This document shows, one piece after another, positions 30,601 to 39,803 of a DNA stretch of 63,808 nucleotides. The notes under the pieces were generated by a model that saw only the letters and a list, made by a program, of their open reading frames with translations, did no database searches and was not told where the DNA came from. The stretch's first letter is position 1. Every line of letters begins with the position of its first letter. Source of the DNA: Acidobacteriota bacterium (GTDB taxonomy: Bacteria; Acidobacteriota; Terriglobia; Terriglobales; Acidobacteriaceae); NCBI GenBank assembly GCA_021804965.1, contig JAJZGG010000009.1, forward strand, positions 1 to 63,808. Direction: 5' to 3'. Position numbers and translations under genes: made by a program.

Positions 30601-30644
30601 GGCAGCTTGGCAGCGGCAGATGCCGGGGCTCTGCCGCTGTGTGG

Positions 30645-32951
30645 TTAGAAGTGGAAGCGGTAGCGCAGCTCTCCGTAGATCATGCGGGGATCGTTGTAGT
30701 GGAATCCGCCGATGGTGACCGAGTTATCCAGCAGCACGCGATGGTTGGTGACGTTGACGATGGTGGCCGATGCGCGCCAGCGATCCCCGAAGTTTCTGCC
30801 TCCGGACAGATCGAAGGTTGTGTGCGCAGGCAGGTAGTTTGCGTTGTATGGTCCGATGTTGGCACCGGCCAGACCGTTGTGCAGACCGGAGCCGTAGTAC
30901 ACGTTGGAGGCGATCCATGCCGTGGCGGGTAGCTGCAGCGTGAAGCCGGTGTTGAGGGTGTTGCGCTGGTCGTGATCCACCGGAACATAGGCCTGCCCGA
31001 TGTTGCAGGATGGGTCGGTGGGAATGGAGCAGGCGAAGCCTCCGGTGATCTGTCCGCGTTCTTCGGCAATCTGGTTGGAGTAGGTCACGTAGAACTGTCC
31101 GCGGCGCTGGACGACGGGCGAGTGCAGGGTCATCTCCCAGCCCCGCACCAGGGCTCCATCGACGGAGATGGGAAAGTAGAGATTGGACTCTCCCACGTTG
31201 GAGTGATCGAGAAAGTTGTTGATCCGGGTGGCGAAGTTGTCGATATCCAGCAGCCATCCCCACTCGGGAATCTGGATGCCGAACTGGTGCTCTTCGTCGC
31301 GCTCGGAGGGCAGCGGAACAAAGGTGTTTTCTCCCGGCTGATGGGTCACGTAGTTCAGCAGGCCGCTGGAGACGGTTTCGACCGGAGCCGGCTGGAAGTA
31401 GTGTCCATAGAAGCCGCGCAGCACCCAGTGCAGGCGCGGAATGCGCACGGTGGCACCGATGCGGGGATAGTTGGCCTCCTCGTTGAGGACGCTGCGAAAG
31501 ATGGAAAAGCGCATGCCGCCCATGAGCGTGATCCATCGGTTAAGCCGCCAGTGATCCTGCAGGTAGAACTCGACCAGTCCGGCATCGGTGGAGGCTGCCT
31601 GATTGGGAGCGCTGGCTGTGGAGCCGTCATTGACCGCGAGACCGAAGAGATCGTTCTCCGCCTGATAGAAGCTGTACATGCCGCCGGAGAAGGAGTTCTG
31701 CGGCAGCTCGGCGTGCATGTCTGCCTGCAGGCCGGCGTAATTGGAGCTCTGGTGCCAGGTGGTGGCCACGGGCATGTCGGTGGCCAGCGAGTCATAGTTG
31801 GCCTGATTCAGGTGATAGAAGGGCGCAACCTGGTAGTCGAGCCGCGGGCCGACGGTGTGGACCCAGTTGGCGATGGCGAAGGCATCGCGCTCCTGTTGGG
31901 CATCGCGCAGTCCGTAGGAGGCATAGTAGCCGGAGGTGGCCTCGTAGTCGGTGGTGCTGGGGTCGTAGGGAATGTCGAAGTAGTCCTGACGATACTGTGC
32001 GGTCATGCGCAGCTGGTCGCGGGCGCTCTGGTTGCGAATGAGCGAGGCAAAGATGCTTTGCGAGTTGGTGCTGTCGTGGTATGCGGTGGGGATCGGCGTC
32101 TGCAGCCCGTAGTTGGAGCGGGAGCCGGTGACGCTGGCATACCATGCTGTCTCCGATGTGTGGTCGCCGAGGGAGATCTGCATCTCGCCTTCGCCCAGAT
32201 TGCCGCCGATGAGGCGCAGATTCCCCTGCCGGTTCAGCTCGAATCCATTGCGCGGCAGGACGTCAAAGACGCCGTAGGTTCTGTCGCCCAGATCTGCCGA
32301 GTAGCTGCCGCGATCCACTTCCAGCTGCTCAATGTCGCCGGGGTCAATCTGCGGTCCAACGTTCGATGCGATTTTGGTGTTTGGAATCGCGATGCCATCC
32401 AGCATCCAGGTGGTCTGGTGTCCGCCGCGCACATGGAGCATGTCATGCGCCATCAGCGATCCGGGGACGTAGTTGGTGATCATGGTGGTGCCGAGGGTGA
32501 GGTCGGCTCCCGGGGTTTGGGCTATCTGCTCGCGATCGATGGAGGTGGTCGGAGTCGCGGTGTCCATGGCGGTTGCGGTGGCGACCACGGTCTGTTCCGT
32601 TCCGGCCACGCTGAGCTGCAGGTGCACCACGGCGCGTGTGCCGGCCAGCGCCGTCAGCAGGGTTTGCAGCGGCGCAAATCCTTTGGCCGTTGCCGTCACC
32701 CGATAGCTGCCAATGGGCACGCCCGTGAGGTCAAACTCACCGCGGGCATTGGTGTGGGTATGCAGCACCAGCCGCGAACTCACGGCCTGCAGCGCGACCT
32801 GTGCGCCTTCCACCGGGAAGTGCTGCGGATCGTGGACAACCCCGTGAATCTCTGCCAGATCGGTTGCGTGTGCCGTCATGCAGCCTAGCAAGATGCCGAG
32901 ACAGAATGCCCATCGGATGGATTGCCTGAGAATTACCTTGAATACCTGCAT
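30645..32951 (-). CDS. TonB-dependent receptor with carboxypeptidase-regulatory domain, possibly metal-related
   Basis: The 768-residue protein has a signal peptide (1-29), an Ig-like CarboxypepD_reg domain (about 33-115), a plug (about 125-245, with VRGGHQTTWMLDGI and IEQLEVDRGSY) and a barrel ending in LRYRFHF. It is far smaller than the Oar-like receptor at 10331 and closer in size to siderophore or metal receptors. ATG 32951 follows AGGAA. It lies downstream of a Cys/His-rich secreted protein and a polyferredoxin on the same strand, which suggests metal uptake. The substrate is inference. Confidence 0.85.
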   Translation of the reverse strand: MQVFKVILRQSIRWAFCLGILLGCMTAHATDLAEIHGVVHDPQHFPVEGAQVALQAVSSRLVLHTHTNARGEFDLTGVPIGSYRVTATAKGFAPLQTLLTALAGTRAVVHLQLSVAGTEQTVVATATAMDTATPTTSIDREQIAQTPGADLTLGTTMITNYVPGSLMAHDMLHVRGGHQTTWMLDGIAIPNTKIASNVGPQIDPGDIEQLEVDRGSYSADLGDRTYGVFDVLPRNGFELNRQGNLRLIGGNLGEGEMQISLGDHTSETAWYASVTGSRSNYGLQTPIPTAYHDSTNSQSIFASLIRNQSARDQLRMTAQYRQDYFDIPYDPSTTDYEATSGYYASYGLRDAQQERDAFAIANWVHTVGPRLDYQVAPFYHLNQANYDSLATDMPVATTWHQSSNYAGLQADMHAELPQNSFSGGMYSFYQAENDLFGLAVNDGSTASAPNQAASTDAGLVEFYLQDHWRLNRWITLMGGMRFSIFRSVLNEEANYPRIGATVRIPRLHWVLRGFYGHYFQPAPVETVSSGLLNYVTHQPGENTFVPLPSERDEEHQFGIQIPEWGWLLDIDNFATRINNFLDHSNVGESNLYFPISVDGALVRGWEMTLHSPVVQRRGQFYVTYSNQIAEERGQITGGFACSIPTDPSCNIGQAYVPVDHDQRNTLNTGFTLQLPATAWIASNVYYGSGLHNGLAGANIGPYNANYLPAHTTFDLSGGRNFGDRWRASATIVNVTNHRVLLDNSVTIGGFHYNDPRMIYGELRYRFHF

Positions 32952-33229
32952 TAATTCCTATCTCACTGGTTCGAACTCACGGGTTCGGAACTTGCTTGGT
33001 GCTTCTGCCGGTGCTGCCTGCAGGTTGCGCCAGGCCAACTGCCGTACGCCTGTTCCGGAGGGCAAAGCACGAGTGCTGCGGTGCAGCGCGGGATTGTCCT
33101 GCGGCGGTAGCTTGTGCCGTACTGGTCAGCATGGGAGGGAACAGATCGGTCCGGCGGACGGCACAGGTTGCCAGCGGTGCGGGAGGCATCCCTGGGGTCC
33201 GGCCTTTCGATCAGCCCATGGATCGGGTG

Positions 33230-33646
33230 TTATCCGATGAAGATCGGCGGTCCGCGATCCCGCCACAGAAGGCCGGATCCCTGCTGCGGATGGACGGAGA
33301 CCTGCTGGCAGATTGCGGCTGGAACGACCGGGCGCGCTGCAAGCCGGACTGTGGATGGCATCCACGCTGCGATGGTGGTGACCGCCTGCGGAGTTTCCTG
33401 CGGGCAACAGTCGCAGACCGAGTGGAGGCTGGCGTGATGGGAGTCTGCAATCTGCAGGCGAAGGTTGCCCTGCGCTGCCATCATGCTGCAGTGGTGCATG
33501 CCGTGCCGACGGCAGCATGCCGGCAGTGTTGCCACAGCATGGCCCATCGAAGCATTGGCAAGCGAAGTCAGCGCCGGCAGGTCAGCCCCGGTGACCAGCA
33601 ACAGGGTGAGCACCAGCGCGATTCCGACTTGTCGCAGCTTCCTCAT
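33230..33646 (-). CDS. Secreted Cys/His/Met-rich protein, possible metal binder
   Basis: The 138-residue protein has a signal peptide (about 1-33) and two clusters of metal-type ligands: CCRRHGMHHCSMM (residues 44-56) and CDCCPQ (78-83). No catalytic domain is recognised. Similar CCxxHGxHHC proteins are familiar from Acidobacteria but have no known function. Position between the polyferredoxin and TonB receptor genes suggests a role with copper or another thiophilic metal. Confidence 0.65.
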   Translation of the reverse strand: MRKLRQVGIALVLTLLLVTGADLPALTSLANASMGHAVATLPACCRRHGMHHCSMMAAQGNLRLQIADSHHASLHSVCDCCPQETPQAVTTIAAWMPSTVRLAARPVVPAAICQQVSVHPQQGSGLLWRDRGPPIFIG

Positions 33647-33712
33647 CTCTTTTCACTGTGACGCAAAGCCCGCTTTGTTTGCAAACGGGCTTTGCATCCG
33701 GTCACAAGCGAA

Positions 33713-34834
33713 TCACAGTCCGGGGTGGCTGAGAACATTCGCTTCCGGAATGAGTTGCTGATAGACGGCTTGCGGCAACTTCGTTTGCCAGTGATGCGTC
33801 TGGTGCGCCCACACAACGGCGCTGAGGAACAGCAGGGCAATGGCCGCGGCAACGGTGGCCGGGTGCAGTCGCCTGCCGCTCCACTGCGGCATCGGGCGGC
33901 TGGTCTTGCGCGCGGGCAGTGCCAGTTGCAGTGCATCCTGGGCCGGACATACAGCCACGCATTCCATGCAGGCGGTGCATTCGGCAGATCGAATCTGCAC
34001 CAGCTTGTCCACCGGAAGATGGGATGGGCAGCGGTGTGCGCACTTGCCGCATGCGATGCAGGCGGAGGCTTCCCGGCGAATCCTGACCGGACTCAGCGTG
34101 GCCACCAGTCCAAGCAGCGCGCCGTAGGGGCACAGGTAGCGGCACCAGAAGTTCTGGATTCCCAGGGAGAGCAATCCGAGCGCGACCATGACGATTGCCG
34201 ATGTGAGGCTCATGAAGCGGAAGAAGTTCAGCATGCGGACATCGACGATCAAGCCGTAGGGAGTCTGCATGAACTGCTCCAACGCAAGGGCGGACATGGA
34301 GCCGATGAGCAGGACGAACAGACCCAGCAGCAGATACTTCAGGCTGCGCAGAGGCAGGTCCAGCCATCGGGGTGGTCGGAGCGATGTACCAAAGATCCAC
34401 TGCCCCAGATGCCACAGTGCCTCCGAGAGCGTGCCGACCGGGCAGAGCCAGGAGCAAAAGGCACGCTTGAGCAGCAGGCTGATGGCAACAAATGCCAGAA
34501 AGAGAAAGAGAGCCGCCGGATGGATGGCTGGCAGATGGCCTGTGAGGAACAGATATTTGGTGTGCATCAGGCCGGCAATCGGCAGCCAGCCATCTACGCC
34601 TGCCGGTCGCGCTGTTGCTGGTTGCGCCACGCCGGAGCCAACCTGCTCGAAGGAGCGTACCCAGCGAAAGAAGACAATGCCGATCCAGAGATTCAGCAGC
34701 AGAAAGGATGCCTGCATGGCATGGCGAATCGACTGGGAGCGGTCAGGCTGAAGACGGCGCACCCATTGTCTGCGCGCCCCGTTGTCTGCGTCCATGGCTG
34801 GCGGGTTGCGATGCCACACTGAGGGAGCTTCCAT
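33713..34834 (-). CDS. NapH/NosR-like membrane polyferredoxin
   Basis: The 373-residue inner-membrane protein has about five TMs, two CxxxCP motifs at membrane ends (C127SWLC131P and C231RYLC235P), and two [4Fe-4S] ferredoxin motifs (C259, 262, 265, 269 and C286, 289, 292, 296). This architecture is that of NapH/NosR/CcoG-type electron carriers that move electrons from quinol or cytoplasm across the membrane; CcoG is a cupric reductase. ATG 34834 has GGAGG 8 nt upstream. It is the first gene of the three-gene minus-strand cluster. Confidence 0.85.
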   Translation of the reverse strand: MEAPSVWHRNPPAMDADNGARRQWVRRLQPDRSQSIRHAMQASFLLLNLWIGIVFFRWVRSFEQVGSGVAQPATARPAGVDGWLPIAGLMHTKYLFLTGHLPAIHPAALFLFLAFVAISLLLKRAFCSWLCPVGTLSEALWHLGQWIFGTSLRPPRWLDLPLRSLKYLLLGLFVLLIGSMSALALEQFMQTPYGLIVDVRMLNFFRFMSLTSAIVMVALGLLSLGIQNFWCRYLCPYGALLGLVATLSPVRIRREASACIACGKCAHRCPSHLPVDKLVQIRSAECTACMECVAVCPAQDALQLALPARKTSRPMPQWSGRRLHPATVAAAIALLFLSAVVWAHQTHHWQTKLPQAVYQQLIPEANVLSHPGL

Positions 34835-35044
34835 ACCGTATGCCTCCAGCTTCCAGCATGCGGCAGGCCTGGCCGCGCATCTGCGACTTCTGTCACAGGG
34901 GTCGGGTTGGTGGACGGATTTTTCCACTGGCAAAAGGCTGGATGCAGGGCAGGGAATTCTTTCTCCGGCCAGCGGAAGTGCGTCGGGGCTTCGCCCGGAT
35001 GGCGTATATGATGGAAGGAATCTATTTATCTTGAGGGGTTTTTC

Positions 35045-36322
35045 GTGGCCGCATCTGCTTCTTCCTTGGGACAGTCGTCTTCGCTTCGCATTGGGCTGGT
35101 CGGTTTTGGAACCGTTGGCTCATCGGTGGCCAGAATCCTGGCAGATGCCACGGCAACCGGGCTCACGCTGACGATGATTGCCAATCGCAATGTTGCCCGC
35201 AAGCGGGCGGATTGGGTTTCCCCGACTGTGCGCTGGACCGAAAGCGTGGAGGAGATGCTTGCGCCGGATGCGCCGGTGGATGTGCTGGTGGAACTGGTGG
35301 GCGGGCTGGAGCCGGCCGGAGAGTGGGTGCGACGTGCGCTCGCTTCCGGGCGCAGCGTGGTGACGGCCAATAAAAAGCTGATTGCCTTCCATGGACCGGA
35401 GCTGGAGCAACTGGCGCGGCAGAATGGCTGCCAACTGCTGTTTGGCGCAGCCGTTGCCGGAGGAATCCCGGTGATTCCCGGCATTGAGCACGGACTGTCC
35501 GGAGATCGCATCACGCGCGTGGAAGGCATTCTGAACGGGACCTGCAACTTTATTCTTTCCGCCATGGAGTCCGGCGCCGACTATGCTCCCGTGCTGGCCG
35601 ATGCGCAGCGTCGCGGCTATGCCGAAGCGGACCCGACCGAGGATGTGGGTGGGCTGGATGCTCGCGCCAAGCTGGCCATTCTGATGCGGCTGGCGATGCG
35701 GGTTCATGTGGCTCCGGAGCAGATTGAGGCGCGGCCCATCACGACGGTCTCCTCGGTGGATTTCTCCTATGCGGCGGATCTGAATGCCACGATCCGGCAG
35801 ATTGCACGCGCCGAACAGACGCCGGATGGTCTGGCAGCCATCGTCAGCCCCATGCTCATCCCGCGGAAGTCACCGCTGGCCTGGTCGACGGGTACGGAGA
35901 ATATGGTGGTGACGGCCGGAGCGCATGGCGGCGAGGTCGTCTTTTCCGGACACGGTGCCGGCGGCCATCCCACGGCGGTGGCGGTGGTGAGTGATCTGGT
36001 GAATCTCTCGCATGGGCTGGGTCGTCCGCCGGTCACCTTTGAAGCGGCACAGGTGAGCATTGAGCCAGAGGTGCCGCACTACATCCGATTCCTGGTCTGT
36101 GATCGGCCGGGAATTGTGGCGGCGATTGCCGGAGCTCTGGCTGCGGAGAATATCAACATCAACGCCATCCTGCAGAAGCCCGGCTGCGCCTCCGATTGCC
36201 TGCCCTTTGTGGTCACGGTCGAGCCCTGCCGCGGATCGGCACTGCGTCGGGCACTAGCGGCAATCGCGCAGATGGATTTTGTCCTCGAGCCGCCGCTCGA
36301 TATGCAGATTCTGGAGAAATAA
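35045..36322 (+). CDS. hom: Homoserine dehydrogenase
   Basis: The enzyme reduces aspartate semialdehyde to homoserine for threonine and methionine synthesis. The 425 residues hold the NAD(P) motif GLVGFGTVGSSV, the catalytic region (VEGILNGTCNFIL, YAEADPTEDVGGLDA) and a C-terminal ACT domain (about 345-425, YIRFLVCDRPGIVAAIAG) for feedback control by threonine. The GTG start follows GAGGGG. It is divergent from the polyferredoxin gene and no thrB or thrC is adjacent. Confidence 0.95.
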   Translation: MAASASSLGQSSSLRIGLVGFGTVGSSVARILADATATGLTLTMIANRNVARKRADWVSPTVRWTESVEEMLAPDAPVDVLVELVGGLEPAGEWVRRALASGRSVVTANKKLIAFHGPELEQLARQNGCQLLFGAAVAGGIPVIPGIEHGLSGDRITRVEGILNGTCNFILSAMESGADYAPVLADAQRRGYAEADPTEDVGGLDARAKLAILMRLAMRVHVAPEQIEARPITTVSSVDFSYAADLNATIRQIARAEQTPDGLAAIVSPMLIPRKSPLAWSTGTENMVVTAGAHGGEVVFSGHGAGGHPTAVAVVSDLVNLSHGLGRPPVTFEAAQVSIEPEVPHYIRFLVCDRPGIVAAIAGALAAENININAILQKPGCASDCLPFVVTVEPCRGSALRRALAAIAQMDFVLEPPLDMQILEK

Positions 36323-36500
36323 CCGCAGGCACCCACAAGCAGGATGCAGGAACTGGCTGAGGATCGCCGGTTCTGAGCGTTTGTCTATGCGCCTGGGAAC
36401 AGCGTCAGCATTCCTGCGGACAGGACATTCTACGACCAATCTTGCATGGATTGGGATCTGTATCTTTTGTGAGGAGAGGGGTTACAGGAGGGAATTCATA

Positions 36501-36589
36501 TGGTGCCGAAGAGAGGACTTGAACCTCCACACCCTTGCGAGTACATGGACCTGAACCATGCGCGTCTGCCAATTCCGCCACTTCGGCAC
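36501..36589 (-). tRNA. tRNA-Leu (anticodon CAG)
   Basis: The minus strand folds as a type II tRNA with a long variable arm. The acceptor stem is GTGCCGA/TCGGCAC, the D arm carries TGGCAGAC, the anticodon loop is TTCAGGT (anticodon complement at 36551-36553), the T arm is GGTTCAAGTCC, and CCA is encoded at the 3' end. Confidence 0.95.
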
Positions 36590-36635
36590 GTGCTCGATAC
36601 TGAAGAATATTCAGTAGCGCAACAGGTATAAGTTT

Positions 36636-36680
36636 CGCAAATGCGGCGCACAGTGTCAAATCCCAGGCGCCGCATTTGCG
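36636..36680. repeat. Perfect 14-bp inverted repeat between osmC and tRNA-Leu
   Basis: CGCAAATGCGGCGC at 36636-36649 is exactly inverted at 36667-36680 around a 17-base loop. It has no T-run on either strand. It may help processing or separate the osmC and tRNA transcripts. Confidence 0.6.
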
Positions 36681-36688
36681 GTACGGTC

Positions 36689-36717
36689 GGCCGGAGGCAG
36701 CGTTGCTGCATCCGGCC
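36689..36717 (-). terminator. Hairpin directly after osmC
   Basis: A stem of GGCCGGA/TCCGGCC extended by GCAGC/GCTGC lies just after the osmC stop codon on the minus strand. No U-tract follows, so it may be an mRNA 3' stabiliser instead of a true terminator. Confidence 0.45.
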
Positions 36718-36724
36718 AGCAGTT

Positions 36725-37156
36725 TCAGACCAGCTTGGCGTCGAGAACGATCTCGGTGTTGTTGGCAAACAGCTTCGAGATCGGGCATCCGGCCTTGGCA
36801 TTGGCGGCCGCGGTGTCGAAGACTTCCTTGGTTGCGCCAGGAACTTCTGCGGTCGTGTTGAGGGCAATGCGGGTGATGGCAAATCCACCATCCACCTTGC
36901 CGAGCGTGACGGCGGCATGCGTCTCAATGCGGGTCGGCGTCAGGCCGGATCCGCCGAGCTGGGCGCCGAGGGCCATGGAAAAACAGCTGGCATGCGCGGC
37001 AGCGATCATCTCTTCGGGGGTCGTGCCGGAATCGGCGCCTTCAAACCGCGTCTGGAAGGAATAGTTGGCATTGGAAAGAACACCGGTTGCCGTGCTGATG
37101 GTGCCTTTGCCTTCCTTGAGCGAACCTGTCCACACTGCACTTGCTTTGCTTGCCAT
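36725..37156 (-). CDS. OsmC-family peroxide-stress protein
   Basis: The 143-residue protein has the OsmC/Ohr fold, with the first redox cysteine in AAHASCFSMAL and the second in AGCPISKLF. The opening KASAVWTGSLKEGKGTIST is typical of OsmC proper. It reduces organic hydroperoxides using lipoyl or other thiols. ATG 37156 follows AGGAG 8 nt upstream; a longer upstream frame is rejected. Confidence 0.9.
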   Translation of the reverse strand: MASKASAVWTGSLKEGKGTISTATGVLSNANYSFQTRFEGADSGTTPEEMIAAAHASCFSMALGAQLGGSGLTPTRIETHAAVTLGKVDGGFAITRIALNTTAEVPGATKEVFDTAAANAKAGCPISKLFANNTEIVLDAKLV

Positions 37157-37323
37157 GTCTCTCTGCTCCTTGCCCCGCAGGGCGATTGCTGCTGTGAAAA
37201 TTGAGCCGGCCCAGCAGGGAAGTCCCGATGCGCTTCCAAGCGTCGGGTGGAAGCTGGCCAGCCGCGGATGAAGAACCTGTGTGTGCCCGGAACAGGCACC
37301 CATCTCTATGCTAATCTCTCGAC

Positions 37324-37554
37324 ATGCTTCCTGTCCGGCCAGCGTCGCTTGATCCCGGTTTTCGGGACGGCATTTCACCGGCTGGAGCTTCCGGCCAGTC
37401 GCAAGCCATGGCTGCGGCCACAAAGGCCGGCCCGGAGTCCGCTGTGCCTGTGCAGCAGATCTGCCCCAACTGCGGAGAGCGATTGAGCGGTTTTCACTGC
37501 AAGCTTGTCTGCACCGGCTGCGGGTACTACCTGAGCTGCTCCGATTTTTACTAG
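37324..37554 (+). CDS. Small zinc-ribbon protein
   Basis: This ORF of 76 residues has a variable first half and a conserved-looking C-terminus with [19 protein letters not shown] and a final CSDFY; four to six cysteines could bind zinc. The function is unknown. The start is uncertain: ATG 37324 has a TATGCT hexamer 11 nt upstream, and ATG 37408 is an alternative. Its TAG stop shares the palindrome CTAG with the stop of the convergent mutY gene, and both lie in a repeat copy. Confidence 0.65.
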   Translation: MLPVRPASLDPGFRDGISPAGASGQSQAMAAATKAGPESAVPVQQICPNCGERLSGFHCKLVCTGCGYYLSCSDFY

Positions 37555-38624
37555 GGCCTGTTCCCGCTGCTCGGGCCTCGGGAGCCGGTCGGCAGCCAGC
37601 CCAGCCGTCGCATCACCTTGCGCGCCAGTCCGGTGAGTGCCATCGTTGCGGCCTCTTCGGCAGTGACCCATCGCCCATCTGCAGGGGCAGGGCCTTCGCC
37701 GCGAAGGATGGCGATCCTGTAGTTGACCTGCATGATGGCATGTCGCAGCTTCAGGATGGGCTTGTTCTGCTCGTCCGGCTTGTCCAGCTCGTCCGGCTTG
37801 CCCGGAGTGTCCGGAACTGGGGGAAGCTCCCACATGCCGGGCATGACCGTCTGCGCCTGGCTGCGCTGGATGAGCAGTAGTTGCTCCACGCCGTCGGAAA
37901 GCCGGGTTTGCCAGCGATAGTTGCGGATTTCGGTGCGCATCGGCGGCCTGCGGACGGCATCATGTTCACCGCGTGTGGCACAGCCTGCCATCCAGGGGCA
38001 GGCCTCGCAACGCGGCGCGCGGGGCAGGCAGACGGTGGCACCCAACTCCATCATGGCCTGATTCCAATCGCCCGGGGAGGCTGGTTGCAGCAGACGGGCT
38101 GCCTCCTGCTGAACGCGCCGGAGATGCTGTGCATGCAGGACCGGATCCTCGCTGCCCCATCCCCGCAGCCGCAGGAGCACGCGCTCCACGTTGCCATCCA
38201 CTGCCGCAACCGGCTCACCGTAGGCGATGCTGGCAATGGCCGCCGCGGTATATCGCCCGATCCCAGGCAGTTCCAGCAGTGCCGCGTGGCTCAGGGGAAT
38301 GCGCCCATTGCCGCTGCTGCAAATCTGCTGCGCCGCCCGATGCAGCATCCGCGCCCGGCGGTAATAGCCCAGCCCACTCCAGGCTGCCAGTACGGCAGCC
38401 TCCTCGGCTGAGGCCAGAGCCTGCACGGTGGGAAAGCGCTCCAGAAAGGTGCGATACGGTTCCAGGACAGCTGCGACGCGGGTCTGCTGCAGCATGATCT
38501 CCGAGACCCAGATGGCGTAGGGATCCTGCGTACGGCGCCAGGGAAGGTCCCGCCGCTGGCGGGTAAACCAGTCGAGCAGCAGGTGCTGCAGAGCAGTTTC
38601 GTCTGTTTCCGATTTCTTAGCCAT
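37551..38624 (-). CDS. mutY: A/G-specific adenine glycosylase MutY
   Basis: MutY removes adenine mispaired with 8-oxoguanine. The 357 residues carry the helix-hairpin-helix [12 protein letters not shown] followed by catalytic Asp in VDGNVERVL, and the iron-sulfur loop CX6CX2CX5C ([17 protein letters not shown]). The C-terminal NUDIX-like domain is interrupted by a short [14 protein letters not shown] repeat. The last residues (GNRP-stop) are encoded by the palindromic repeat arm GGGAACAGGCCCTAG, so the repeat was probably recruited as the gene end. With mutM at 49996 it completes most of a GO repair system. Confidence 0.94.
   Translation of the reverse strand: MAKKSETDETALQHLLLDWFTRQRRDLPWRRTQDPYAIWVSEIMLQQTRVAAVLEPYRTFLERFPTVQALASAEEAAVLAAWSGLGYYRRARMLHRAAQQICSSGNGRIPLSHAALLELPGIGRYTAAAIASIAYGEPVAAVDGNVERVLLRLRGWGSEDPVLHAQHLRRVQQEAARLLQPASPGDWNQAMMELGATVCLPRAPRCEACPWMAGCATRGEHDAVRRPPMRTEIRNYRWQTRLSDGVEQLLLIQRSQAQTVMPGMWELPPVPDTPGKPDELDKPDEQNKPILKLRHAIMQVNYRIAILRGEGPAPADGRWVTAEEAATMALTGLARKVMRRLGWLPTGSRGPSSGNRP
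37552..37566. repeat. Copy 4 of the palindromic repeat, shared by two stop codons
   Basis: TAGGGCCTGTTCCCG starts with the stop of the zinc-ribbon gene, and its complement ends with the mutY stop. Only one arm is recognisable. Confidence 0.6.
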
Positions 38625-38804
38625 GATTCCCAGATTCGTCTCTTGGTTGCGCGGGTGCTTGAATGGATTCCGCCGCTGGTTTTTTCTCTGCCTGTCTCAG
38701 AATCGGACAACATCGATGGTACTGTAAGTTCCAGCATCCACAGCGAATCGTGTCGCTTACCTTCCCGCGGATGCTCAAGACTATTGAGACTCAGGAGAAT
38801 TGAC

Positions 38805-39716
38805 GTGAATCCAGCGCGACCAGCACGTAATGGCGCAGTCGGCCTTGTATTGCTTTGCCTTTCTGCCGGGTTTGTTGTGAGTGCCCATGCCCAGACGATG
38901 ACCGATCCAACGCCATATACTACGACGCACTCCAAGGCCGCCAACAGTGGCCGGAGCAGCAGCAGTCAGCAGCTGAGCAGCCAGGGTATGAGCAGCCAGG
39001 GCATGAATGGCCAGGGCAGGCTGAAACGCAACGAATTCAAGCCACTGTCCCGCGTCTCGCTGGGCGTCGGCGTTTCTCCGCTTGGGATTGGATTTCTGCT
39101 TGCCACCAACATCAATCGGTACCTCGATGTGCGGGGCACGGGCAACTTCCTGAACTACTCCATCAACAATATCAATACCAACGGCTTCAACGTGAATGCC
39201 AAGCTCAACCTGGCATCGGCGGGAGCAGCGGTCGATATCTATCCCTTTCATAACTGGTTCCGCATCAGCCCTGGCGTCCTGTTCTATAACCAGAACAAGG
39301 CCGATGCCATCTTCACGGCCGCAGCCGGCACCAGCTTTTCGCTGAACAATGTGACCTACTACTCGGCATCGGGTGCCAATGCGGTGGTGGGCAACGGCAA
39401 CTTTGGCTTTGGCAATGGATCCGTAGCTCCCACAATTACTGCCGGGTTTGGAAATCTCTTTCCGGCCTCCGGTCGTCACTGGACCTTCCCGACGGAGATT
39501 GGCGTGGCCTTTATTCAGGATCCGACGGTGGCCATCAACCTGACGGGCGAGGTCTGCGATGCGCAGGGACAGAACTGCGTCAACGTGGCAACGGATCCGA
39601 CGGTGCAGTCGAACCTGGCGTCGCAGGTGAGCAGTTACCAGAAGGATGTGCAGCCGCTGCACACCTACCCGATCGTCTCCTTCGGCGTGGCCTATAACTT
39701 TCATATCCGTCACTGA
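38805..39716 (+). CDS. Outer-membrane beta-barrel protein of unknown function
   Basis: The 303-residue protein has a signal peptide cleaved near AHAQ, a short Ser/Gln/Gly/Met-rich repeat segment (SSQGMSSQGMNGQG) and then alternating strands suggestive of an 8- to 12-stranded barrel ending near YNFHIRH. The start is GTG 38805 behind AGGAG. It is divergent from mutY and followed by a strong bidirectional terminator. No family was recognised beyond a general barrel pattern. Confidence 0.65.
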   Translation: MNPARPARNGAVGLVLLCLSAGFVVSAHAQTMTDPTPYTTTHSKAANSGRSSSSQQLSSQGMSSQGMNGQGRLKRNEFKPLSRVSLGVGVSPLGIGFLLATNINRYLDVRGTGNFLNYSINNINTNGFNVNAKLNLASAGAAVDIYPFHNWFRISPGVLFYNQNKADAIFTAAAGTSFSLNNVTYYSASGANAVVGNGNFGFGNGSVAPTITAGFGNLFPASGRHWTFPTEIGVAFIQDPTVAINLTGEVCDAQGQNCVNVATDPTVQSNLASQVSSYQKDVQPLHTYPIVSFGVAYNFHIRH

Positions 39717-39747
39717 GGACGAGTGGGCACATAGAGCAGGACAGAAG

Positions 39748-39777
39748 AAAAGCGGCTGCCCGAGGGCAGCCGCTTTT
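39748..39777. terminator. Bidirectional rho-independent terminator
   Basis: A perfect 14-bp stem (AAAAGCGGCTGCCC / GGGCAGCCGCTTTT) with a 2-base apex gives a T-run in both directions. It serves the barrel gene (+) and the radical SAM gene (-). Confidence 0.92.
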
Positions 39778-39803
39778 GGGTTGGTGGATACTGTTGCGGC
39801 GGA

